Shown: positions 57,883 to 64,000 of the stretch, in pieces
How the letters are laid out: each line of letters starts with the position of its first letter
Position numbering within the stretch: the stretch's first letter is position 1
From: Pseudomonas svalbardensis
GTDB lineage: Bacteria > Pseudomonadota > Gammaproteobacteria > Pseudomonadales > Pseudomonadaceae
Length of the DNA stretch: 64,000 bases
NCBI RefSeq assembly: GCF_030053115.1
Contig: NZ_CP125619.1
Location: 559,001 to 623,000 of the forward strand
Direction: 5' to 3'
Program-made: the position numbers and the translations under genes
The notes under the pieces: generated by a model
Told to the model about the DNA's origin: nothing
What the model saw: only the letters and a program-made list of their open reading frames with translations
The model's database searches: none

Positions 57883-58772
57883 TGAGCGCCCATTACCAGA
57901 TTCTCCACGACACCCATTATCACTACGACAGCCCGGTCTCTCTGGCTCAGCAGCTTGCGCACCTGTGGCCGCGGTCGTGTGCCTGGCAGCGCTGCACCGA
58001 GCAGCAACTGCGGATCAGTCCCGACCCGACGACCCGCCGCGATGAACTGGATGTGTTCGGCAATCCGCTGACCCGGTTGGCGTTCGAGCGGCCGCATGAT
58101 GAATTGCTGGTCAATGCCCGGCTCACCGTCGAAGTGCTGGCCCGGCCTGCGCTGGATTTCAATCAATCCCCCGCCTGGGAAGAAACCCGCAAGGCGCTGA
58201 CCTACAGCAGTCAGCCGCTCTCCCCCGAATTGCTGGAAGCGTGTCGTTACCGGTTCGAATCGCCCTACGTGCATTTGAAGCGCAACTTCGTCGAGTTTTC
58301 CGAAAGCTGTTTTCCACCGGGTCGGCCGCTGCTGTTGGGTGTACAGGCGCTTATGGAGAAGATCTTCAGCGAGTTCACCTTCGATGCCGAGGCGACCCAA
58401 GTGGCGACGCCGCTGGTGGAAGTGCTGGAGCGCCGGCGCGGTGTTTGTCAGGACTTCGCTCACCTGATGCTCGCGTGTGTGCGCTCCCGTGGGTTGGCGG
58501 CGCGGTACATCAGTGGCTATCTGCTGACCCAGCCACCACCGGGCCAGCCGCGACTGATCGGCGCCGATGCGTCACATGCCTGGGTTTCAGTGTTTTGCCC
58601 GGTGCTCGGTTGGGTGGATTTCGACCCGACCAATAACGTGCAGCCGGCGCTGGAACACATCACCTTGGCCTGGGGCCGGGATTTTTCCGATGTCTCGCCG
58701 TTGCGTGGGGTGATTTTGGGCGGCGGCAACCATGACCCCGAAGTCCGTGTCACCGTGATGCCACTGGATTAA
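57882..58772 (+). CDS. Small transglutaminase-family cysteine protease
   Basis: The 296-residue protein has the bacterial transglutaminase N-terminal region (YQILHDTHYHYDSPVSLAQQLAHLWPR) and a transglutaminase-like core. The triad is Cys189 (RRGVCQDFAHLM), His232 (DASHAWVSVF) and Asp248 (VDFDPTNN). It is co-translated with the ATP-grasp/alpha-E gene. The conserved set of CP_ATPgrasp, alpha-E and transglutaminase genes has been proposed to synthesise and then cleave a peptide or peptide tag; the substrate is not known. No signal peptide is present, so it should act in the cytoplasm. Confidence 0.9.
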   Translation: MSAHYQILHDTHYHYDSPVSLAQQLAHLWPRSCAWQRCTEQQLRISPDPTTRRDELDVFGNPLTRLAFERPHDELLVNARLTVEVLARPALDFNQSPAWEETRKALTYSSQPLSPELLEACRYRFESPYVHLKRNFVEFSESCFPPGRPLLLGVQALMEKIFSEFTFDAEATQVATPLVEVLERRRGVCQDFAHLMLACVRSRGLAARYISGYLLTQPPPGQPRLIGADASHAWVSVFCPVLGWVDFDPTNNVQPALEHITLAWGRDFSDVSPLRGVILGGGNHDPEVRVTVMPLD

Positions 58773-58785
58773 CGCAGATCAAATT

Positions 58786-58886
58786 GTGGGAGCTAGCCTG
58801 CTCCGGGCGGCGTTCCGACGATAGCGGTGTATCAGTCAAATAATTGCTAAGTGTGCCGCCGTCATCGCGTGCAGGCTCGCTCCCAC
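58786..58886. repeat. Degenerate REP doublet
   Basis: A left unit starting GTGGGAGCTAGCCTGCTC and a right unit ending GCAGGCTCGCTCCCAC enclose about 65 bases. Both have substitutions compared with the other REP units here, so this is an older copy. From 58887 to the next gene at 59011 nothing else is seen. Confidence 0.75.
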
Positions 58887-59010
58887 ATGGGGATGTGCAA
58901 GTCAGTTCTGGAGGGGGTATTTCAGATTGGCCTGTGAGGGTCAGCAACATCGTTGCTGACCCTGGACACAGATCCGGTGGGCCTGATCAGATCATCGGGC
59001 CCTGAGGGTC

Positions 59011-59202
59011 TCAGGCGTCGGGCGCCTGATCTTTCGGTGCTTCAACATCATCTTCTGCGGCCACTTCACCTTCTGCATCCGGGTTCAGTGCGGCGGCTTC
59101 TTCTTCAGCTGTAGCTTTCTTGCGCTGAAGCTTTTCCTCTTTCTTCTGCTCCTTGGCCAAGTCTCTCTGACGTTTGGCGAAGGAATAATTGGGTTTAGCC
59201 AT
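59011..59202 (-). CDS. Small highly charged protein
   Basis: The 63-residue protein begins MAKPNYSFAKRQRDLAKEQKKEEKLQRKK and then becomes acidic (EEEAAALNP...AAEDDVEAPKDQAPDA). It is a basic helix followed by an acidic disordered tail, with no known domain. The short ORF is conserved in the azu-nadE neighbourhood of pseudomonads as far as I recall (near PA4923). The start at 59202 is the only sensible ATG; the longer frame to 59295 overlaps the LOG-family gene. Function is unknown. Confidence 0.7.
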   Translation of the reverse strand: MAKPNYSFAKRQRDLAKEQKKEEKLQRKKATAEEEAAALNPDAEGEVAAEDDVEAPKDQAPDA

Positions 59203-59270
59203 GGGCGATCCTCTGGGGTCGAAGGTGAGGTTGAGCGGCGCGTATTCTGCCCTGTATCGATGCCCAGCCG

Positions 59271-59858
59271 TTAGCTGGGTTTTTGCTCGATCCACTTTGG
59301 CACCACTGTCGGCTGCCAGGCATCCAGTTCATCAAGCAGGGTTTGCGGCGACTCGCTCACTTGCAGCATGTCACGGTGCGGTGCGCGAACGAAGCCTTCG
59401 CCGACGATATGATCGAGAAAAGAGGTCAATTTGCTATAGAAACCGTTCACTTCCAGCAGCCCCAGCGGTTTTCCGTGATACCCGAGCTGGCCCCAGGTCC
59501 AGACCTCGAACAGTTCTTCCAGCGTGCCCAGGCCGCCGGGCAGGGCGATAAAGGCGTCACTGAGCTCGGCCATCCGCGCCTTGCGCGCATGCATGCCGTC
59601 AACCACTTCCAGACGAGTCAGGCCGCTGTGACCGATTTCCTTGTCTTTGAGGCTTTGCGGGATGATCCCGATTACTTCACCGCCGGCCGCCAGCGCAGCA
59701 TCGGCGACGATGCCCATCAGCCCGACGGCACCGCCGCCATAGACCAGAGTCAGCTTACGTTCGGCCAATGCTCGCCCCAAGGCGACAGCCGCTTCACGAT
59801 AAGCCGGGTTGGTGCCAGTGCTGGCACCGCAAAATACACAAACGGACGCTAAAGACAT
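59271..59858 (-). CDS. LOG-family protein (putative nucleoside-monophosphate phosphoribohydrolase)
   Basis: The 195-residue Rossmann-like protein carries the diagnostic PGGLGTLEE motif and the conserved [19 protein letters not shown] arginine region of the LOG (LONELY GUY) family. It also has [18 protein letters not shown] near the N-terminus. LOG proteins release adenine or cytokinin bases from nucleoside 5'-monophosphates. In most bacteria the physiological substrate is unclear. It is followed on the same strand by the small charged protein gene and sits at the PA4923 position next to azurin. Confidence 0.92.
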   Translation of the reverse strand: MSLASVCVFCGASTGTNPAYREAAVALGRALAERKLTLVYGGGAVGLMGIVADAALAAGGEVIGIIPQSLKDKEIGHSGLTRLEVVDGMHARKARMAELSDAFIALPGGLGTLEELFEVWTWGQLGYHGKPLGLLEVNGFYSKLTSFLDHIVGEGFVRAPHRDMLQVSESPQTLLDELDAWQPTVVPKWIEQKPS

Positions 59859-59917
59859 GCCTTACTCCATGGTCAGGATGGCCACAGAGTAAAGGCAGGC
59901 ACACGGCGTTCCAAGGT

Positions 59918-60007
59918 CTACACTTCGCGTGCAGGTGTTTCACAGGTTCCGCTGGCGCCACAGGCGTAGGCGGCAAGCAAACTGCACAACAGGCTATTGA
60001 TCGACAT
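59918..60007 (-). CDS. Possible 29-residue cysteine-containing small protein
   Basis: A minus-strand frame starts MSINSLLCSLLAAYACGASG and continues to a TAG at 59918-59920, with cysteines at 8, 16 and 22 and a short hydrophobic N-terminal half. GGAG lies eight bases before the ATG, which is better than chance for such a short ORF. It lies between azu and the LOG-family gene in otherwise empty sequence. It could be a real small protein or coincidence. Confidence 0.4.
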   Translation of the reverse strand: MSINSLLCSLLAAYACGASGTCETPAREV

Positions 60008-60102
60008 GACAGACGCTCCATATGAGTGAGTACGACCTGATGATAGGGCCGCCCCAGACGTCTGGTTGGTAGATTGTTTCGATAGGTGTCATAGCCCGAA
60101 AG

Positions 60103-60112
60103 TTGTATACAA
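60103..60112. promoter_or_regulatory. Palindrome upstream of azu
   Basis: TTGTATACAA is a perfect 10-bp palindrome 90 bases before the azurin start, in an AT-rich stretch. It resembles GntR-type operators in form. I could not find a convincing ANR (TTGAT-N4-ATCAA) site, which controls azu in P. aeruginosa. Confidence 0.3.
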
Positions 60113-60201
60113 TTTATGATTCAGGTCATAGGAACTTGCGACGTTTTCAGGCAGTCTTCTGTCCATTAGCACTTTTGTTAACCCTGCCTTGGAGATTCAC
60201 C

Positions 60202-60648
60202 ATGTTTGCCAAACTTGTTGCGGTATCCCTGCTGACACTGGCCAGCAGCCAATTGATGGCTGCCGAATGCAAGGTCACTGTCGACTCGACTGATCAAATG
60301 TCCTTCGATACCAAGGCCATTGAAATCGACAAAAGCTGCAAGACGTTCACCGTGGAGCTGAAACACTCCGGCAACCTGCCAAAAAACGTCATGGGTCACA
60401 ACTGGGTGCTGAGTAAAGAGGCTGATATGCAGCCAATCGCTACCGCTGGCTTGGCCGCTGGCATCGACAAGAACTATTTGCCGGAAGGCGACGCGCGCAT
60501 CATCGCCCACACCAAAATCATTGGCGCCAAGGAAACCGACTCGGTGACCTTCGACGTGTCGAAGCTCGATGCTGGCGAGAAGTACGGCTTCTTCTGCTCG
60601 TTCCCTGGCCACATCTCGATGATGAAAGGCACGGTTACCCTGAAGTAA
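60202..60648 (+). CDS. azu: Azurin (blue copper protein)
   Basis: Azurin is a periplasmic electron carrier with a type 1 copper site. The 148-residue precursor has a 20-residue signal peptide ([20 protein letters not shown]). In mature numbering the ligands are exactly where they should be: His46 (GHNWVL), Cys112, His117 and Met121 ([14 protein letters not shown]), with Gly45 as the fifth ligand. Cys3 and Cys26 form the disulfide. The ATG follows GGAGA. The open frame extends upstream to 60103, but only this start gives a proper signal peptide. A terminator follows at once. Confidence 0.98.
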   Translation: MFAKLVAVSLLTLASSQLMAAECKVTVDSTDQMSFDTKAIEIDKSCKTFTVELKHSGNLPKNVMGHNWVLSKEADMQPIATAGLAAGIDKNYLPEGDARIIAHTKIIGAKETDSVTFDVSKLDAGEKYGFFCSFPGHISMMKGTVTLK

Positions 60649-60663
60649 TCGAATCGAGCTCAT

Positions 60664-60692
60664 AAAAAAAGCGTCCACCGGACGCTTTTTTT
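60664..60692. terminator. Bidirectional terminator between azu and nadE
   Basis: A7-GCGTCC (60664-60676), an ACC loop and GGACGC-T7 (60680-60692) serve the convergent azu and nadE genes. Confidence 0.93.
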
Positions 60693-60712
60693 GTGCCTGT
60701 CTGTTCGCTCAA

Positions 60713-61540
60713 TCAAGGCGCAAACGGCATCACTCGCTTGTGATGAGTCTTTTTATACGTTTCACAAATGATCTTGAACGCTTCCTCACGCACCGGCTCG
60801 CCATGCAAAAACGCGTCGATCTCGGCGTAGGTCACGCCGTGGGACGCTTCGTCCGGCTTGCCGGGCGACAGGTCTTCAAGGTCGGCCGTCGGGATCTTTT
60901 CCACCAGCGACTCCGGCGCGCCGAAGCTGCGGGCGATGTCCCGGACCTGGTTTTTCACCAGACCGCTCAGTGGCGCCAGGTCGCAAGCGCCGTCACCAAA
61001 CTTGGTGAAGAAACCCATCACCGCTTCCGCCGCGTGGTCAGTGCCGATCACCAGGCCATGGGCCGCGCCGGCGATGGTGTATTGGGCCACCATGCGCATC
61101 CGAGCCTTGGTGTTGCCCAGCACGAAATCCACCGAGACCGCGTGCTTGCCTTCGAAGGCTGCGACTTCACTGGCCAGGGATTTGACTGCCGGGCCGATGT
61201 TCACGGTGTGGCGCTCGTCCGGGGCGATGAAATCCACCGATGCCTGGGCGTCGTGTTCGTCGAACTGGGTTTCGTACGGCAGGCGCACGGCGATGAACTT
61301 GTAGCTGTCGTCGCCTGTGCGGGTGCGCAGTTCGCGCATGGCACGCTGGGCCAGCAGGCCGGCGGTCAGGGAATCGACGCCGCCGCTGATGCCGAGTACC
61401 AGGCTCTTGAGCCCGGAATTGACCAGGCAGTCCTGGATGAAGGTAATCCGCCGGGCGACTTCAGCCTCGAGGGCGGCCTGGTCGGCGAACGGCGGCTGGA
61501 CCTTGAGCTGTTCAGCAATCTCACGCTGTTCGGCTTGCAT
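60713..61540 (-). CDS. nadE: Ammonia-dependent NAD+ synthetase
   Basis: NadE amidates deamido-NAD+ to NAD+ with ATP and ammonia. The PP-loop is SGGVDS at residues 52-57, with the ATP- and substrate-binding [35 protein letters not shown]. There is no N-terminal glutaminase domain, so it uses free ammonia. The start [11 protein letters not shown] gives 275 residues, the E. coli length; AAGGAG overlaps the end of pncB and stands nine bases before the ATG. It is co-transcribed with pncB, four bases apart. Confidence 0.96.
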   Translation of the reverse strand: MQAEQREIAEQLKVQPPFADQAALEAEVARRITFIQDCLVNSGLKSLVLGISGGVDSLTAGLLAQRAMRELRTRTGDDSYKFIAVRLPYETQFDEHDAQASVDFIAPDERHTVNIGPAVKSLASEVAAFEGKHAVSVDFVLGNTKARMRMVAQYTIAGAAHGLVIGTDHAAEAVMGFFTKFGDGACDLAPLSGLVKNQVRDIARSFGAPESLVEKIPTADLEDLSPGKPDEASHGVTYAEIDAFLHGEPVREEAFKIICETYKKTHHKRVMPFAP

Positions 61541-61544
61541 GAAT

Positions 61545-62780
61545 TCACTCCTTGCTAGATGTGCTTGATGTACTGGAAAGGGCGGCAGGTACTTTGAAAA
61601 CGTGTCGCAAATAGGCGACGAAATTCGGGTCTTTGCAGTGAGTCTTGCCAGGCTCATCGGAGATCTTTGCCACCGGCTGGCCGTTGCAGGCGGCCATTTT
61701 AAGCACGATGCTCATCGGTTCGACACCCGGAATATCGCACGTCAGGTTGGTGCCGATGCCAAAGCTGACATTGATCCGACCGCGCAACGCCCGGAATATT
61801 TCCAGAGACTTGGGCAGCGTCAGGCTGTCGGAGAACACCAGCGTCTTGCTCATCGGGTCGATGCCGAGCTTGTGATAGTGAGCGATGGCCTTTTCCGCCC
61901 AGAGTACCGGATCACCGGAATCATGGCGCAGGCCGTCAAACAGCTTGGCGAAGTACAGGTCGAAATCGCTGAGAAAGGCATCGGTGGTGATGCAGTCGGT
62001 GAGGGCGATCCCCAACAGGCCACGGTACTCGCGGACCCAGCAATCGAGGGCGGCAATCTGACTGTCGATCAGCCGCGGGCCGAGTTGTTGGTGGGCCATG
62101 ATCCATTCGTGGGCCATGGTGCCCAACGGCTTCATGTCCAGCTCACGTGAAAGGTGCACGTTGCTGGTGCCGACAAAACGACCGGGGAAATCGTGCTTGA
62201 GCACGTTCACCACTTCTTCCTGCACGCGGTACGAGAAGCGACGGCGAGTACCGAAATCGGCGACCTGCAATTCAGACAATTCCTCCGCGCTGGCGTTGGC
62301 GGTGAGCCAGTCGAACTTACGGTAGAGCTGCTCGCGCGCCTGCTCCAGGACGATCTCGCGGTAGCGATAGCGGTTGCGCACTTCGCTGACGATGGACAGC
62401 AGCGGCACCTCGAACAAGATCACGTGCAGCCATGGCCCGCGCAGGCGGATGAACAGCTCGCCGTTTTCGATACCGGTGTGGATGTAGCGCAAATTGAAGC
62501 GGAACAACCCGAGAAAGCGCAGAAAATCCGGTTTCATAAAGCTGATGCGCTCCATGAAACTCAACTGGTCAGCGCTCAGGCTCAACTCGGCAAGGCGCTC
62601 AATCTGGAAGCGGATTTCCGCCAAGTACGGGCGCAAATCTTCACTGTTACGGCAACGAAACTCCCATTCGACTTCCACGTTCGGGTAGTTGTGCAGCACC
62701 GCCTGCATCATCGTCAGTTTGTAGAAGTCGGTGTCGAGCAGGTTCTGCACGATGCGATCGCCAAACACGCTCTCGCTCAT
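61545..62780 (-). CDS. pncB: Nicotinate phosphoribosyltransferase
   Basis: PncB converts nicotinate and PRPP to nicotinate mononucleotide in the Preiss-Handler salvage route, which feeds NadE after adenylylation. The 411 residues show [31 protein letters not shown], the active-site [23 protein letters not shown] (histidine that is phosphorylated) and [12 protein letters not shown]. Its stop is just before the nadE start, so the pair forms an NAD salvage operon. The Ser/Thr-rich C-terminal end (about the last 12 residues) is extra and probably unstructured. Confidence 0.96.
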   Translation of the reverse strand: MSESVFGDRIVQNLLDTDFYKLTMMQAVLHNYPNVEVEWEFRCRNSEDLRPYLAEIRFQIERLAELSLSADQLSFMERISFMKPDFLRFLGLFRFNLRYIHTGIENGELFIRLRGPWLHVILFEVPLLSIVSEVRNRYRYREIVLEQAREQLYRKFDWLTANASAEELSELQVADFGTRRRFSYRVQEEVVNVLKHDFPGRFVGTSNVHLSRELDMKPLGTMAHEWIMAHQQLGPRLIDSQIAALDCWVREYRGLLGIALTDCITTDAFLSDFDLYFAKLFDGLRHDSGDPVLWAEKAIAHYHKLGIDPMSKTLVFSDSLTLPKSLEIFRALRGRINVSFGIGTNLTCDIPGVEPMSIVLKMAACNGQPVAKISDEPGKTHCKDPNFVAYLRHVFKVPAALSSTSSTSSKE

Positions 62781-62904
62781 AACGGGGTTCTCCAGGCTGG
62801 CCGCAGCCCGTGGCAGCGACGTTGCAGCTGTTTCAATGAATGGGCTAGTGGCGCATATCAGCAGTGGTGATTGCCAGCGATTTTTTTGGCTGCAGCAGAT
62901 CCCT

Positions 62905-62992
62905 GTGGGAGCGGGCTTGCTCGCGAATGCAATCGGTCAGTCGATATTGATGTCGTCTGATCCACCGCTTTCGCGAGCAAGCCCGCTCCCAC
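62905..62992. repeat. REP doublet
   Basis: Units GTGGGAGCGGGCTTGCTCGC plus GAA (62905-62927) and its inverse (62970-62992) lie between pncB and the LysR gene, in the same R-type sequence as the doublet at 49308. Confidence 0.9.
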
Positions 62993-63009
62993 AGGGATTT
63001 TGTGTAGCT

Positions 63010-63921
63010 TCAAATTTGCGGTATGTCCGGATTATCGATTTGCTCCAACATCCACTTCACAAAATCCCGCACTTTGGGCACTTCCGCCGAATGCTCCGGA
63101 TACGCCAGGTAATAGGCATCGGTGCTCGGCATCGCGTGCTGCCAGGGTATGACCAGTTTGCCGTCGGCCAATTCCTCTTCCACCAGAAACCGCGGCAACA
63201 GCGCCACACCACAACCGACCTGGGCCGCACGGATGCACATGTAAAAGGTTTCGAAACGCGGGCCGTGGTAGCTGTGTTCGGTGTGGTAGCCCTGACTGTC
63301 GAACCAGTCGTGCCAGGCTTGGGGCCGGGAGGCGTTTTGCAGCAGGACCAGGTCGGTGAGTTGCGTAGGATCGGTGAACGGCGTGTCCGGCAGACTGCCC
63401 GGTGCGCAGACTGGCACCAGCTCTTCGCCGAACAGCTTCAGGCATTCAGTGCCGGGTCGTGAGCCTTGGCCGAAATAAAACGCCAGGTCGCTGCGACCTT
63501 GCAGCAGATCGTCGGCTTCCTGCTCGCTGCACAGGTCCAGATGGATCGAGGGATGGCGCAGGCGCCAGCCTTTCAAACGTGGCACTAGCCAGCGCGCGCC
63601 GAAGGTTGGAGGCGTCGAGACGCGCAGGACTTCAGTTTCACCGCCGTAGGAGCGAAGGTAGTGGGTCGACATCTCGACCTGCGTGAGGATTTTTCTTACC
63701 TCCACCAGGTACAAGTCACCGGCCGGGGTCATTTGCAGGCGTCGGCGAACCCGGCGGAACAACAGGTGCTGCAGCAATTCTTCGAGTTGCGCGACCTGTT
63801 TGCTGACAGCGCTCTGGGTCAGGTTCAGCTCTTCAGCCGCCCGGGTGAAGCTCAAATGCCGGGTTACGGCCTCAAAACACTGCAGCGCGGTGATCGACGG
63901 CAAGTAGCGTTTATTCAGCAT
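63010..63921 (-). CDS. LysR-family transcriptional regulator (GcvA/GcdR-like)
   Basis: The N-terminal winged helix (about 5-65) of this 303-residue protein reads YLPSITALQCFEAVTRHLSFTRAAEELNLTQSAVSKQVAQLEELL. The substrate domain (about 92-300) begins EVLRVSTPPTFGARWLVPRL. The IxALxxFEAxxRHxSFTxAAEEL opening is of the GcvA subgroup; the protein resembles glutaryl-CoA dehydrogenase regulators, but the target would be outside the window. The ATG at 63921 follows AAAGGACA; a longer start at 63957 is less likely. A divergent target gene probably begins just past 64000. Confidence 0.88.
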   Translation of the reverse strand: MLNKRYLPSITALQCFEAVTRHLSFTRAAEELNLTQSAVSKQVAQLEELLQHLLFRRVRRRLQMTPAGDLYLVEVRKILTQVEMSTHYLRSYGGETEVLRVSTPPTFGARWLVPRLKGWRLRHPSIHLDLCSEQEADDLLQGRSDLAFYFGQGSRPGTECLKLFGEELVPVCAPGSLPDTPFTDPTQLTDLVLLQNASRPQAWHDWFDSQGYHTEHSYHGPRFETFYMCIRAAQVGCGVALLPRFLVEEELADGKLVIPWQHAMPSTDAYYLAYPEHSAEVPKVRDFVKWMLEQIDNPDIPQI

Positions 63922-64000
63922 TGGTTGTCCTTTTGCTTGTTTCTTTCTTACCAGCAATTCGCAGCATGAATAAACGGAATGATATCTCTCTTAAAGGTCG

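Noticed and set aside
60020..60201. ANR/FNR box before azurin
   Set aside because: No TTGAT-N4-ATCAA arrangement within two mismatches was found.

Overview
The window is a chromosomal segment of a Pseudomonas from the P. fluorescens group. This rests on protein character, on gene order, and on the repeats. The order parE-parC, serB, psd-rhdA, motAB, rsgA-orn-queG-nnr-tsaE-amiB-mutL-miaA-hfq-hflX-hflK-hflC-hisZ-purA-rnr-rlmB-rpsF-rpsR-rplI-dnaB matches the P. aeruginosa PA4967-PA4931 block as I remember it. Short palindromic repeats of the P. fluorescens type (GTGGGAGCGAGCCTGCTCGC and relatives) recur. The azurin, the RhdA and an OAA-type lectin almost identical to the P. fluorescens Pf0-1 agglutinin also fit.

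Layout. 1-4780: the end of parE, a phytase-like secreted protein, a membrane aspartic protease, parC and a PqiC-like lipoprotein. 4953-6215: a complete IS3-family element with terminal inverted repeats, a 4-bp target duplication and an A7 frameshift site. 6361-15083: a membrane protein with a decayed cyclase-like domain, serB, a PilZ-like protein, an OAA-family lectin, psd, rhdA and an HDOD protein. 15250-17168: motAB. 17368-19709: an accessory island between motB and rsgA. It holds a structured RNA leader with a small upstream ORF before a small Pseudomonas-type protein gene, and on the opposite strand a tight three-gene cassette of DUF1863/ThsB-like TIR, caspase-like protease and a second TIR protein. 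19922-36510: the housekeeping rsgA-to-purA block, with a TRIC-type channel gene. 36617-41295: a chemoreceptor and an iron-type ABC permease plus binding protein. 41426-41830: two tRNA-Leu(CAG) genes, each with its own promoter and terminator. 41992-49303: rnr, rlmB, rpsF-rpsR-DUF2232-rplI, dnaB. 49495-51848: a YgiQ-type radical SAM protein. 52032-58772: a transglutaminase / ATP-grasp plus alpha-E / transglutaminase operon with a sigma54-like promoter. 58786-64000: LOG-family protein, azurin, nadE, pncB and a LysR regulator.

Most of the window is core genome: DNA topology and replication, tRNA and rRNA modification, mismatch repair, NAD salvage, ribosomal proteins and flagellar stators. The most interesting part is the TIR-caspase-TIR cassette (17854-19709). 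It looks like an antiphage abortive-infection module of the Thoeris kind, in which TIR enzymes make an NAD-derived signal that switches on a caspase-like protease. Two unrelated TIR proteins around one caspase is an unusual arrangement. Secondary points are the structured leader beside it, the sigma54-like signals before the transglutaminase operon and the chemoreceptor gene, and a possible 29-residue cysteine-containing small protein near azu.
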